A DNA stretch of 64,000 bases from DATBAX01 sp963723765. GTDB taxonomy: Bacteria > Acidobacteriota > Terriglobia > Terriglobales > Acidobacteriaceae. This document shows positions 49,050 through 58,280 of the stretch, piece by piece; position 1 is the stretch's first letter, and every line of letters starts with the position of its first letter. The position numbers and the translations under genes are program-made. The DNA lies in the NCBI GenBank assembly GCA_963723765.1, contig CAVRSD010000011.1:62001-126000 (forward strand), in the 5' to 3' direction. The notes beneath the pieces were generated by a model. It was not told the origin of the DNA. It saw only the letters and a program-made list of their open reading frames with translations, and did not search any database.

Positions 49050-49424
49050 ATGAAATTTGCGAAGATCTTGTTTTGGATTGCTGGCGGCTGGGGTGTGCTG
49101 GTGCTCACGCCACTATATTTCATGTTTGATCTGATTGGGCGCACCGATCCGCCGGTGATTACGCATCCGGCGTTTTATTACGGCTTCGCCGGCGCCGGGC
49201 TCGCCTGGCAATTTGCGTTCTTTGTGATTGCGACTGATCCGGTGCGCTACCGGCCTCTGATGATTCCGTCAGTCGCGGAAAAGTTCAGCTACGGAATCGC
49301 GGTCGTCGTTCTGATGGCGCAGCGGCGCATGCACCATAACGATTTATTATTTGCCGGGATCGATTTATTGCTGGGGCTGCTTTTCGTGACTGCTTTCTTC
49401 AAGACGCGCAGTCAGAAAACATAA
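49050..49424 (+). CDS. Small four-helix membrane protein, unknown function
   Basis: 124 residues with four hydrophobic segments (ILFWIAGGWGVLVLTPLYFM, AFYYGFAGAGLAWQFAFFVI, SYGIAVVVLMAQ, DLLFAGIDLLLGLLFVTAFF). Starts 17 bp after the DUF885 stop, so probably co-transcribed. I do not recognise a characterised family. Confidence 0.65.
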   Translation: MKFAKILFWIAGGWGVLVLTPLYFMFDLIGRTDPPVITHPAFYYGFAGAGLAWQFAFFVIATDPVRYRPLMIPSVAEKFSYGIAVVVLMAQRRMHHNDLLFAGIDLLLGLLFVTAFFKTRSQKT

Positions 49425-49513
49425 TCTGGATAAACTTTGACTGCAACTCGCCGTCAAACGGAAAGAAGGCGGTTCTCGAAACGCCAGGCGAGTAGTAGCA
49501 TTCCGCACTTGTT

Positions 49514-49798
49514 TTGAATAAAGGTCTAAAAATCGTGGGCGGCTTTGCCGCTGTGGGGTTTCTTTTACCGTGGCTGCTTTTGGGCTGTTACGGCATGGCT
49601 CGTCACATGGGAGCACATCCTAGTCCTGAACTGCTTCTTTACCTTTGCCCTTCCTCAATTATCTCGCTAGGACTGGACAATGCTTCGTTGGCAGGTGGGC
49701 TTATGGGCTGGCTCCTCATCAGTGCGACTAATACTGTCCTCTACGCAGTACTTGGAGTCGCTGTTGCGATTTGCGTGCGTCTGTGGAAATCAAACTGA
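49514..49798 (+). CDS. Small membrane protein, unknown function
   Basis: 94 residues if it begins at TTG 49514, with no convincing ribosome site. Three hydrophobic segments (VGGFAAVGFLLPWLLLGC, ASLAGGLMGWLLIS, TVLYAVLGVAVAICV). No family recognised. The membrane-like composition and lack of a better frame make it plausible, but the start is doubtful. Confidence 0.45.
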   Translation: MNKGLKIVGGFAAVGFLLPWLLLGCYGMARHMGAHPSPELLLYLCPSSIISLGLDNASLAGGLMGWLLISATNTVLYAVLGVAVAICVRLWKSN

Positions 49799-49900
49799 CC
49801 CACTACTGGGTCACAGGCATGCTTTACACCGCTTCCTCCGGGCCAGTACACTACTTGTTCGCATTTTTGTTGTTCTTTGAGTTCTTCCGGGAGGTGGATT

Positions 49901-50161
49901 ATGGCTACTGACGCGAAAAAAGATTGCGCTGAGAAGGTAAAACAGATTGTCGGCGAGCAGTTGGGAGTGGATGAAAGCGAAGTCACCCCCAGCGCGTCGT
50001 TCGTGGACGATTTGGGAGCGGATTCGTTGGACCAGGTGGAACTGGTGATGGCGTTGGAAGAGGCCTATAGCCTCGAGATCCCCGACGAGGACGCGGAAAA
50101 AATCCGCACCGTGCAGGATGCAATCGACTACATCGACAAGCACGCCAAGGTTAGTAAATAA
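49901..50161 (+). CDS. acpP: Acyl carrier protein (first of a tandem pair)
   Basis: 86 residues from ATG 49901 behind GGGAGGTG. The phosphopantetheine serine lies in GADSLDQVELVMALEE; KQIVGEQLGVDESEV and EDAEKIRTVQDAIDYI are standard AcpP. It carries growing acyl chains in fatty-acid synthesis. A near copy follows 137 bp downstream and fabF after that. The N-terminus (MATDAKKDCAEK) is about five residues longer than in the second copy and contains a Cys. Confidence 0.9.
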   Translation: MATDAKKDCAEKVKQIVGEQLGVDESEVTPSASFVDDLGADSLDQVELVMALEEAYSLEIPDEDAEKIRTVQDAIDYIDKHAKVSK

Positions 50162-50297
50162 TCTTTACAGTGCCGGGGTTTTCCCGGCCGGATAGCCGAT
50201 TGCCCCATCTCGTTCTGCGATATGGAGCATTTATCAGGCGGCGGTTGTCCACAAGCTCAAGTGCTCATCCCCAAAAACGCGTACAGCGAGGAGAAAA

Positions 50298-50543
50298 ATG
50301 GCAGCCGTTGACGAAAAAGTGAAGCAGATCATTGTGGAACAGCTGGGAGTGGACGAAGCTGAAGTCACCAACAGCGCCTCGTTCGTGGACGACCTCGGCG
50401 CCGACTCGCTGGACACCGTCGAACTCGTGATGGCTTTTGAAGAGGCCTTCGAAATCGAGATCCCCGACGAAGACGCCGAGAAGATTCGCACCGTGCAGGA
50501 TGCGATCGACTATATCGGCAAACACTCGAAAGGTGGCAAGTAG
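50298..50543 (+). CDS. acpP: Acyl carrier protein (second of a tandem pair)
   Basis: 81 residues with an AGGAG ribosome site before ATG 50298. Serine attachment site in GADSLDTVELVMAFEEAFEIE. Roughly four fifths identical to the preceding ACP, so a recent tandem duplication; the differences cluster at the N-terminus and around helix II/III (DTVELVMAFEEAFEIE against DQVELVMALEEAYSLE). Directly upstream of fabF, as in many bacteria, so this copy is probably the housekeeping ACP. Confidence 0.95.
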   Translation: MAAVDEKVKQIIVEQLGVDEAEVTNSASFVDDLGADSLDTVELVMAFEEAFEIEIPDEDAEKIRTVQDAIDYIGKHSKGGK

Positions 50544-50544
50544 T

Positions 50545-51783
50545 TTGGGACGTAGGGTCGTAGTCACTGGCATCGGCCTGGTTTGTGGAGTGGGCAACAC
50601 CACGGAAGAAGTGTGGAAAAACCTGCTCGCCGGCAAGAGCGGCGTCGGCAAGATCACGCATTTCGATACCACGCTCTACGCCTGCCAGATTGCCGCTGAA
50701 GTAAAAAACTTCGATCCGTTACAGTTTGTCGAGAAAAAAGAAGTCAAGAAAATGGGCCGCTTCATCTATCTAGCGCTCGGCGCCGCGGATGAAGCTATGA
50801 AGTCCTCGGGCCTGCAAGTCACGCCGGAAAATGCGGAACGGGTCGGCGTACATATTGGTTCAGGCATCGGCGGATTCGATGTCATCGAACGCGAGCATTT
50901 GAACCTGATCAATGGCGGTCCGCGTAAGATTTCTCCTTTTTTTATTCCTGCTGCGATTGTGAATCTGGCCGCGGGACATGTCTCCATGCGCTTTGGTGCG
51001 AAAGGCCCGAACGAAGCTACCGCCACTGCATGCACTACCAGCGCGCATTCCCTGGGCGATTCTTTCCGCATCATCAGTTACGGCGATGCCGATGCGATGA
51101 TTGCCGGAGGCAGCGAAGCCGCCATCACGCCAATGGGTGTGGGCGGATTTGCCGCGATGCGCGCCCTCTCCACCCGCAACAGCGAACCGGAGAAGGCCAG
51201 CCGCCCCTGGGACACAGCGCGCGATGGCTTTGTGATGGGTGAAGGCGCAGGCATTATGATTCTGGAAGAGTTGGAATTTGCCCGGGCACGCGGTGCGAAA
51301 ATTCTGGCAGAAATCGTCGGCTATGGCATGAGCGGCGATGCGTATCACATCACTCAGCCGGCTCCCGAACATGAAGGCGGATTCCGCGTCATGCAAAATG
51401 CTTTGCGCGACGCGAAGTTAAAACCCACCGATATCGGTTATGTGAATGCGCATGGCACCTCCACGCCGATTGGCGACACTCTGGAAGCTCATGCCATCCG
51501 AAATTTCTTCGGAGAGTACCGGGTGCCGGTGAGCTCGACGAAATCGATGACTGGACATCTCCTCGGCGGCGCCGGCGGTTTAGAGGCTGGCATCACCGTG
51601 CTCGCCCTGCGCGATCAGATTCTGCCTCCGACCATCAACCTGGAAAATCAAGAGCCCGAAACGGCTGCCATGGACTTTGTCCCCAATCATGCACGCAAAG
51701 CCAGTTTCGATTATGCACTGTCGAATTCCTTCGGGTTTGGCGGGACTAATGGGGCGTTGATCTTTAAGCGCTGGAGCGAGTAG
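50545..51783 (+). CDS. fabF: 3-oxoacyl-ACP synthase II
   Basis: 412 residues from TTG 50545 (LGRRVVVTGIG), one base after the acpP stop, with AGGTGG eight bases ahead; GTG 50533 is an alternative. The thiolase-fold Cys-His-His triad is seen in TATACTTSAHS, VNAHGTSTPIGD and KSMTGHLLGGAG. It elongates acyl-ACP with malonyl-ACP. The tight junction with acpP implies one operon. The TTG start and one-base spacing suggest translational coupling to the ACP. Confidence 0.94.
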   Translation: MGRRVVVTGIGLVCGVGNTTEEVWKNLLAGKSGVGKITHFDTTLYACQIAAEVKNFDPLQFVEKKEVKKMGRFIYLALGAADEAMKSSGLQVTPENAERVGVHIGSGIGGFDVIEREHLNLINGGPRKISPFFIPAAIVNLAAGHVSMRFGAKGPNEATATACTTSAHSLGDSFRIISYGDADAMIAGGSEAAITPMGVGGFAAMRALSTRNSEPEKASRPWDTARDGFVMGEGAGIMILEELEFARARGAKILAEIVGYGMSGDAYHITQPAPEHEGGFRVMQNALRDAKLKPTDIGYVNAHGTSTPIGDTLEAHAIRNFFGEYRVPVSSTKSMTGHLLGGAGGLEAGITVLALRDQILPPTINLENQEPETAAMDFVPNHARKASFDYALSNSFGFGGTNGALIFKRWSE

Positions 51784-51854
51784 GGAAGACTCTGTCCTGC
51801 GTCACACTTCCCCACTCAAGCCAACACCGGGCTTGAATGGGCCACCCTTCCAAC

Positions 51855-52232
51855 TCAGGACGACTTTTCCCCGGCAAAGGTTTGCAAGACCTGGCGCAAG
51901 CGTGCAACGTCCTTCCGTTCAACCTGGCCTTCGGGGATGAACTCGCATCCGTAGCGATAGCCTTTGCGGTTGCGCACGGCCCCTGAAACCCGGATGGGCT
52001 CTCCGGAATACGGAAGAGTGAACTCAATTTCGACCTCTTCTCCAACGTCTAGTTCCACACCAGCTAATACGCACATTCCCAGTTCGCTGAGCTCGGTGCC
52101 ACGCCCATCTCTTATAAGAGTTGCGTCTCGTTTGTGGCGAATGACCCGGAGCGGGACGTCGAGTTTGTAGCGAATCGAGCGGCGTTTGCTTAGATAGGCA
52201 GGCGACAAGTTGGCAATGATCTCAGTGGCCAT
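51855..52232 (-). CDS. PilZ-domain protein
   Basis: 125 residues. KRRSIRYKLDVPLRV carries the RxxxR motif and TELSELGMCVLAG the D/NxSxxG-type turn (Glu in place of the usual Asp/Asn), followed by the beta-barrel (VEIEFTLPYSGEPIRVSGAVRNRKGYRYGCEF). PilZ domains bind cyclic di-GMP; the altered second motif leaves binding uncertain. Convergent with fabF. Confidence 0.8.
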   Translation of the reverse strand: MATEIIANLSPAYLSKRRSIRYKLDVPLRVIRHKRDATLIRDGRGTELSELGMCVLAGVELDVGEEVEIEFTLPYSGEPIRVSGAVRNRKGYRYGCEFIPEGQVERKDVARLRQVLQTFAGEKSS

Positions 52233-52382
52233 GGTGCGAACTTAACAGTTTTGTTCCTGCTGGGGGAGGCAAATAGACCGTCAACACATCACGATTGGGG
52301 CGCAGCTTTCCTTTTTTGGGAAGAGAATGTGTTGGGCGTACAATATTTCTGGGGCGGCTCCTGAGAATCACCAGAGGAAGCC

Positions 52383-53381
52383 ATGAAGCAGCACAGTTTT
52401 GTACTTCAGGTATTGGGCGTAATGGCCATGCTGTTCGCCTCGATGCAGGCGCCAGTGGCGCAGGCAACCCCAGAAGCAGCCGGAGTTCCCGTGAGCATGG
52501 TGGTCACGGTGCAATCCCATCACGGCTCGGATGTCTCCAATATCAGTGCCGCAAATGTGATCGTGTATCAAAGCCGCGCTCGCGCCAAGGTCACAGACTG
52601 GGTGCCACTGCAAGGCGACCGGGCCAACCTTGAACTTTTTATCCTGCTCGACGACTCCCCTAGTACCAGCCGGGGCTCGCAGTTGGAAGATATTCGCAAT
52701 TTCATCATGGCCCAACCCGCGACCACGAAAATCGGCGTCGCTAATTCCGGCGCTCCGCAGATCGTGCAGACCTTGACTACCGACCACGCACTCGCTGCTG
52801 ATGCACTGCATGTTTCGCTGGGAAAACTCGCAAGAGGCGCAAGTCCTTACGTATCGCTTCGTGATCTTATTAAACAATGGCCCGCGAGCAGCGCTCGCCG
52901 GGAGATTCTCGTGATATCGAGCGGCGTCGATCAGGTTTTTGGAGACTCCGGTACGGACAACGATAATACTTATGTCGATTCAGCGATCACCGAGGCGCAG
53001 AGCGCCGGGGTAATTGTTTCCACCATCGCTACCACCGGTGAGGGGTCTGGGGTCAATCGGGACAGTGGGCCCCCTAGCATCGTGGCTACCTCACCAGGCT
53101 CCGATTTGAGTCGCGTCAACCCGGCCAAAACTCATCTTTCACAGATTGCCGAGGAGACCGGGGGCGAGTCCTATTATCACCCGTTCGGCGCTCCGATCTC
53201 CTTCGCTCCCTATCTGGACGACTGTGCTCTTCGGCTCACTCATCAGTACTTGTTAACCTTTCTTGCCACGCCGGGCAAGAAGGCTGGTACCCAACCAGTG
53301 AAGGTGCGGACTGAGCTGGCGCATACGGAACTGGTGAGCGCGGCGAAAGTCTATGTTCCTGGTCCTGGCAAAGGGCAGTAG
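52383..53381 (+). CDS. Secreted von Willebrand factor A-like protein
   Basis: 332 residues with signal peptide (VLQVLGVMAMLFASMQAPVAQA). The central domain shows a MIDAS-like LLDDSPSTSRG (DxSxS), then ITEAQSAGVIVSTIATTG and an ending (LTHQYLLTFLATPGKKAG, KVRTELAHTELVSAAKVYVPG) typical of the acidobacterial VWFA-domain proteins. Exported and probably metal-dependent in binding other proteins. The gene stands alone before the third kinase; partners unknown. Confidence 0.8.
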   Translation: MKQHSFVLQVLGVMAMLFASMQAPVAQATPEAAGVPVSMVVTVQSHHGSDVSNISAANVIVYQSRARAKVTDWVPLQGDRANLELFILLDDSPSTSRGSQLEDIRNFIMAQPATTKIGVANSGAPQIVQTLTTDHALAADALHVSLGKLARGASPYVSLRDLIKQWPASSARREILVISSGVDQVFGDSGTDNDNTYVDSAITEAQSAGVIVSTIATTGEGSGVNRDSGPPSIVATSPGSDLSRVNPAKTHLSQIAEETGGESYYHPFGAPISFAPYLDDCALRLTHQYLLTFLATPGKKAGTQPVKVRTELAHTELVSAAKVYVPGPGKGQ

Positions 53382-53466
53382 TCGAATCTCTGATCACTGA
53401 TTGATGGTTGGAGCAAGACCAAGATTCTGAGCCCTCGCGAAAACGAATTCCGCAAGCCGCCATTCG

Positions 53467-53495
53467 TTGACTAGAGGATGGCGCCCCCTTAAGAT
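53467..53495 (+). promoter_or_regulatory. Sigma-70-type promoter of the third kinase gene
   Basis: TTGACT, 17-bp spacer, TAAGAT. CCGCCATTC just before the -35 and GGATG in the spacer match the first kinase's promoter at 22320, beyond the core elements themselves. Confidence 0.7.
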
Positions 53496-53525
53496 GGAGC
53501 GGCCCGGCCGCCTCAAATCTTCACA

Positions 53526-56297
53526 ATGATCGACCAAACCATCTCGCACTACCGCGTCGTCGAGAAGCTGGGCGGCGGCGGTATGGGCGTGGTTTACAAG
53601 GCTGAAGACACCCGTCTTCACCGTTTTGTGGCTCTGAAGTTTTTGCCCGATGACGTAGCGCAGGATCCCCAGGCGCTCGCCCGTTTTCAGCGGGAGGCCC
53701 AGGCGGCTTCCGCCCTGAACCATCCCAACATTTGCACGATTTACGACATCGGCGAACATGAAGGCCATGCTTTCATCGCCATGGAGTTTCTCGACGGGGT
53801 GACACTAAAGCATCGCATCGCGGGCCGAGCCATGGATCTTGACAGCATGTTGCCGCTCGCGATCGAGATGGCGGATGCACTGGATGCAGCGCACTCCGAA
53901 GGGATCGTGCATCGCGACATCAAGCCACCGAACATCTTCGTGACGAAACGCGGGCACGCCAAGATCCTGGACTTCGGGCTGGCCAAAGTGAAGACTTCCA
54001 CTGGGAATGCTGGGGCCGCGGTGACCGACGCCACCATTGGCACCGAACCTGAGTTCCTGACCAGTCCGGGCACGGCGGTAGGAACGGTGGCCTACATGTC
54101 GCCGGAACAGGCAAAGGGGAAAGACCTGGATCCGCGTACAGATTTGTTTTCGTTCGGGACGGTTTTGTACGAGATGTCGACCGGTCAGTTGCCGTTCCTG
54201 GGAGAGACTTCGGCAATTATCTTCGACGCCATTTTGAATCGGGCTCCGGTGGCTCCGGTTCGTTTGAATCCTCACTTACCGGCGAAACTGGAAGACATTG
54301 TTTATAAATTGCTGGAGAAGGACCGCGAACTACGCTATCAGTCGGCAGCGGAAGTCCGAAGCGATCTGAAGCGGCTTAAGCGTGACACGGAGTCGGGACG
54401 TACGGCGGCGCCTTCAGGAACAGTGACGGGAAGCGAAAACGCACAAGGGAGTTCGACCGTAATAGGGGTGCAAAGTGGAACGGTGGCGACAGTCGCGCCC
54501 TCCTCGAGCAGCTCGACACTGGCAGCCGCGGCGCGCGAGCACAAGACCGGACTGGGTGTAATCGCGGCAGTCGCTCTTTTATTGGTGGCAGCCGCCGGGT
54601 TCGGAATCTATTCGCTGTTCTTCTCCCACGGCAACGTGCCATTTCAAAGCATCAGGATTGCGAAGATTAATGGTACCCACAATGCACGACTGGGAGCGAT
54701 GTCGCCGGATGGCAAGTATCTGGCCTATGTCCTCAATGAAGAAGGAAGCGAGTCATTGTGGCTGCGTCATATGGCCACGGAGAGCAATGTCGAAATCGTC
54801 AAGCCGGAGCGGGTTCAGTATGACGCTTTGTGCTTTTCTCGCGACGGAGGTTACATCTACTACACGCACACGGAGTTGGCGAGTGGGCCGAGTTCGCAGG
54901 ACAACGATCTTTATCGCACTCCCGTCCTGGGTGGCACTCCGCAACTGCTGGTAAAGGACATTGATTCGACCCCGAGTTTCTCTCCCGACGGAGGACGTTT
55001 TGTGTTCTTGCGTGCAAATGATCCGGAACCTGGCAAGTACTACATATTGCTGGCGAACGCGGATGGCAGCGGGGAAAAAGTCATGGTGACGGGCTTGATG
55101 AGTGCGGCATTGTTCGGGCCGGTTTGGTCGCCGGATGGGACGGTGATTGCGGCCCTGGCTTACCCGGAGACGCAAGATGAGGTCACTTCTCTGGTGACCA
55201 TCGATCCCGCGAACGGCAGCCGGAAAACGGTCTACCTATCGAAGGATGCGGATCTGTCCACTGTGGCATGGTTGCCTCGGGAGAACGGATTGGCCGTGAT
55301 TTTCAGCGGGTCCGACACGGCTTTCCGCCAACGGCAAATTGGTATGGTGAGTTATCCGCATGCGCAGTTCCGGCAGGTTACGGCGGACACCAACGATTAT
55401 TCGAGCCTAAGTGTCTCATCCGATGGTTCGACCATAGCCAGCGTCATGTATCAGCCCACTCGTGATGTTTATGTCAGCAGCGGCGGAAAGCCGGATTATT
55501 CCGACGCCAAACAGGTGAGTTCCGGGGAACTGCTGTGGAGAGTTTCATGGAGTCGCGATGGCAAAATCCTGGCCGAACAGAACTCCACAATAAAACAAAT
55601 GGGACTGGATGGCGCGGGCAATTCGATGCCGGCGGAAAAGGACGCGATATCGGCAAACCCGCAGGGTTGTGGCGATGGTCTCGTTGTCTTCACCCGGCAC
55701 ATGGCGAAAACGAGCACACTCAATATCTGGGTGAGCGCAGAGGACGGCACTGGACCGCGCCAACTTACCACCGGCAAGAATGATGATAACGCCGCCTGCT
55801 CTCCGGATGGGAAATGGGTCTTCTATGTAGACCGGACCGAGAACAAGTACATGAAAGTCGCAATGAACGGCGGGAAACCAGAAGCATGGCTGGCCCCCCA
55901 AGCAGAAGAGGGCGGACGGTTTGATATTGCGCGTGACGGTAGATCCGCAGTCATCGGGACCTACGACTTCCAGGCGCGAAAACCGACTTTTTCCCTGTTT
56001 TCGCTGGAGTCGGGACAATTGGTAAAAGCCTACGAGTATGACTCGCGCCATAGCGGTCGCCTGCGCTTCAGCCCGGACGGAAAAGGTATTGTCTATCCGG
56101 TGAGGGAAAAGGGGGTGGACAATCTTTACGTGCAACCCCTGGACGGCGGGGCACTGCGGCAACTCACGAATTTCAATTCACTGAGGATCTATTCCTACCA
56201 GTGGTCCGTCGATGGCAAGAAACTCGCGTTGGTGCGCGGGGATTCGCCATCAGACCTGGTGCTGATCAAAGACACAACGGGCGAGAGCGGACATTAG
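53526..56297 (+). CDS. Ser/Thr protein kinase with TolB-like propeller
   Basis: 923 residues from ATG 53526. Kinase domain 1-275: GGGGMGVVYKAED, VALKFLPDDV, HRDIKPPNIFV, DFGLAKV, GTVAYMSPEQAKGKDLD. One membrane helix (GLGVIAAVALLLVAAAGFGIY, about residue 345). The extracytoplasmic half consists of TolB/WD40-type propeller repeats: MSPDGKYLAYV, FSPDGGRFVFL, WSPDGTVIAAL, CSPDGKWVFYV and FSPDGKGIVYP. Close paralogue of the gene at 25404 and, in the kinase part, of that at 22400. A membrane sensor kinase by family; substrates unknown. Confidence 0.92.
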   Translation: MIDQTISHYRVVEKLGGGGMGVVYKAEDTRLHRFVALKFLPDDVAQDPQALARFQREAQAASALNHPNICTIYDIGEHEGHAFIAMEFLDGVTLKHRIAGRAMDLDSMLPLAIEMADALDAAHSEGIVHRDIKPPNIFVTKRGHAKILDFGLAKVKTSTGNAGAAVTDATIGTEPEFLTSPGTAVGTVAYMSPEQAKGKDLDPRTDLFSFGTVLYEMSTGQLPFLGETSAIIFDAILNRAPVAPVRLNPHLPAKLEDIVYKLLEKDRELRYQSAAEVRSDLKRLKRDTESGRTAAPSGTVTGSENAQGSSTVIGVQSGTVATVAPSSSSSTLAAAAREHKTGLGVIAAVALLLVAAAGFGIYSLFFSHGNVPFQSIRIAKINGTHNARLGAMSPDGKYLAYVLNEEGSESLWLRHMATESNVEIVKPERVQYDALCFSRDGGYIYYTHTELASGPSSQDNDLYRTPVLGGTPQLLVKDIDSTPSFSPDGGRFVFLRANDPEPGKYYILLANADGSGEKVMVTGLMSAALFGPVWSPDGTVIAALAYPETQDEVTSLVTIDPANGSRKTVYLSKDADLSTVAWLPRENGLAVIFSGSDTAFRQRQIGMVSYPHAQFRQVTADTNDYSSLSVSSDGSTIASVMYQPTRDVYVSSGGKPDYSDAKQVSSGELLWRVSWSRDGKILAEQNSTIKQMGLDGAGNSMPAEKDAISANPQGCGDGLVVFTRHMAKTSTLNIWVSAEDGTGPRQLTTGKNDDNAACSPDGKWVFYVDRTENKYMKVAMNGGKPEAWLAPQAEEGGRFDIARDGRSAVIGTYDFQARKPTFSLFSLESGQLVKAYEYDSRHSGRLRFSPDGKGIVYPVREKGVDNLYVQPLDGGALRQLTNFNSLRIYSYQWSVDGKKLALVRGDSPSDLVLIKDTTGESGH

Positions 56298-56482
56298 CAG
56301 CCGAACTTGCTAGCCGGTGGTTTAGTTCCCAAAAAACTTTAGCTTTGCAAGTCCCTAATTCCTGCCCGTCAGTGCATTCAGGGTAATGACACTTTTGTAC
56401 CCGTTGATTGGCCTTCTAAGCCTTTGCCTATCTGCCGATTACAGGCCAGAATAGGGTTTCAACGCCGCATCTGGCCCGACTC

Positions 56483-57193
56483 ATGGATAAAGCTACAGGA
56501 ACGGTCTTCTCGCCTCCCCAAACCAAGAAGGCTTTGGCCCGTGTTGCACTGGTGGGCATCCAGGACTCCGCCAGAATCGTGCTCTCTGAGTGTTTCCGGC
56601 AGTTTGGCATCGAAACCGTAATCATGACTGACAATGCCGCCGACCGGCTTAAAAGGGAAAAATTTGAGGCCTGTGTAATCCGGTTAAGCCCGGAGACGGA
56701 GGCTGTTCTGGAATCTGCCCGCACCTCGCCTTCAAACAACCGGATGGTGATTTACGGAGTCGGCGGCACGGTGCAGGACGCCATGAAATATTCCAGGTAC
56801 GGAATTAACGCGGTTTTCAATGAACCGATCGAGCGGCCGTCCGCCTTGAAGCTGGTGCGGGCAACGCAGATGCTGGTTCTGCACGAGTTTCGCCGTTACG
56901 TTCGCATCCCGGTGATCACGGAGGTTTCGGTGGTCCTGTCGGATGGCGGCCGCTTCACCGCCAGCAGCCAGGAAATCAGTTCCGGAGGGATGTCGCTGCG
57001 CAGCGGAGAAGACGTTGCGCCCGGCCACTCGGTCGAAATCTCCTTTGCGTTGTTGACCCTGCCCCGCATCTGGGTACGCAGCACCGTGAGCTGGCGCATG
57101 CCTGGCAACAAGACCTTTGGAGTACGTTTCGACGCCCAGGACGAACGCCGTTTGCGAGTGAAAGAGTGGATTGACTCCTACCTGGAAAATTAG
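56483..57193 (+). CDS. Receiver-like plus PilZ protein
   Basis: 236 residues. The N-terminal 120 residues (VALVGIQDSARIVLSECFRQ, FEACVIRLSPETE, MVIYGVG) have the alternating pattern of a receiver-like fold but lack the acidic phosphorylation site. The C-terminal half is a PilZ domain: RRYVRIPVITEV and SQEISSGGMSLRSGED, then VRSTVSWRMPGNKTFGVRF. A cyclic-di-GMP effector with a degenerate input domain is likely. Start at ATG 56483; no clear ribosome site. Alone between the kinase and lipA. Confidence 0.75.
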   Translation: MDKATGTVFSPPQTKKALARVALVGIQDSARIVLSECFRQFGIETVIMTDNAADRLKREKFEACVIRLSPETEAVLESARTSPSNNRMVIYGVGGTVQDAMKYSRYGINAVFNEPIERPSALKLVRATQMLVLHEFRRYVRIPVITEVSVVLSDGGRFTASSQEISSGGMSLRSGEDVAPGHSVEISFALLTLPRIWVRSTVSWRMPGNKTFGVRFDAQDERRLRVKEWIDSYLEN

Positions 57194-57283
57194 CCGATTT
57201 CGAAGGCAAGTCTAATCACTGTTTTGTGCCGATTTCCAGGGTTTCGCGAATCGGCGATCCCGCATGTAAAATCTAAGTGACAC

Positions 57284-58246
57284 ATGGCGGCCACATCCCA
57301 ATTGGTTCAGATCGAAGTCGGACCTCCGGTCCGGCAGCCCAAGCCAGCATGGCTTAAGGCCAAGGCGCCGGTCGGCGAAAATTTCCACAATCTTAAGAAA
57401 CTGGCCCGAGAGTTGGGATTGCACACCGTGTGCGAATCGGCACAGTGTCCCAACATCGGCGAGTGCTGGAACCATAAGACCGCAACTTTCATGCTGCTGG
57501 GCAACATCTGTACCCGGCGTTGCGGCTTCTGCGCTGTGCCCAAGGGCCGTCCGGAAGCGATTGATTGGGACGAACCCCGCCGTGTAGCTGACGCCGTCGC
57601 TAAGCTTGGATTGAAGCATGCCGTGGTGACCAGCGTGAATCGGGACGACGACAACGTTGGTGGCGCACGGGTTTTCGCCGAGACTATCCGTCAGATTCGA
57701 GGGCTGACACCGGATTGCCGGATTGAGGTTCTCATCCCCGATTTTCAAGGGATTGAGGAAGCGTTGCGAGTGGTGCTTGATGCCCAGCCTGACGTGCTGA
57801 ACCACAACACTGAAACCGTCCCAAGGCTTTATCGCGTCGTGCGCTCCGGAGCGCGCTATGAGCGCACTTTGAATTTGCTGGAGAATGCGAAGAAGATTTC
57901 TCCGGACGTGGTGACGAAATCCGGGGTGATGGTGGGATTGGGTGAAACCATCACTGAACTAGTTGAAGTTTTCCGCGACCTGGGTTCGCGCGGCGTGGAT
58001 ATCCTGACGGTGGGACAGTACCTGCGTCCTTCACGAGATCATCTGCCGATGACCCGCTATTACACGCCCGATGAATTCCAGTACATGAAAGAAGAAGCTT
58101 TGCGATTCGGTTTCCGCCATGTGGAATCCGGGCCGATGGTCCGCTCCAGCTATCACGCCCACGAACAAGCTGAATCCACTTCTAAGAAAATAAGCCACGG
58201 ATTACGCGGATTCTCGCTGATCAAATTGCCAACTAAAGATCCGTGA
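57284..58246 (+). CDS. lipA: Lipoyl synthase
   Basis: 320 residues. Radical SAM enzyme inserting two sulfurs into octanoyl groups on lipoyl domains. The auxiliary cluster motif CESAQCPNIGEC and the radical SAM motif CTRRCGFC are intact, as are NHNTETVPRLYRVVRSG and KSGVMVGLGE. The usual end (MVRSSYHAHEQ) is followed by about 25 extra residues that read through the left arm of a repeat-like hairpin (58193-58268), an apparent 3' extension. No lipB in the window. Confidence 0.95.
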   Translation: MAATSQLVQIEVGPPVRQPKPAWLKAKAPVGENFHNLKKLARELGLHTVCESAQCPNIGECWNHKTATFMLLGNICTRRCGFCAVPKGRPEAIDWDEPRRVADAVAKLGLKHAVVTSVNRDDDNVGGARVFAETIRQIRGLTPDCRIEVLIPDFQGIEEALRVVLDAQPDVLNHNTETVPRLYRVVRSGARYERTLNLLENAKKISPDVVTKSGVMVGLGETITELVEVFRDLGSRGVDILTVGQYLRPSRDHLPMTRYYTPDEFQYMKEEALRFGFRHVESGPMVRSSYHAHEQAESTSKKISHGLRGFSLIKLPTKDP

Positions 58247-58268
58247 AAACTCGCGTAAATCCGTGGCT
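58193..58268 (+). terminator. Repeat-like hairpin at the lipA 3' end
   Basis: AGCCACGGATTACGCG (58193) pairs with CGCGTAAATCCGTGGCT (ending 58268, one extra base), and TTTTT follows at 58270-58275. The left arm lies inside the lipA reading frame. Works in principle as a terminator for lipA; the CCACGGATT phrase is one I recall as a common dispersed repeat. Confidence 0.6.
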
Positions 58269-58280
58269 GGTTTTTGGCAC

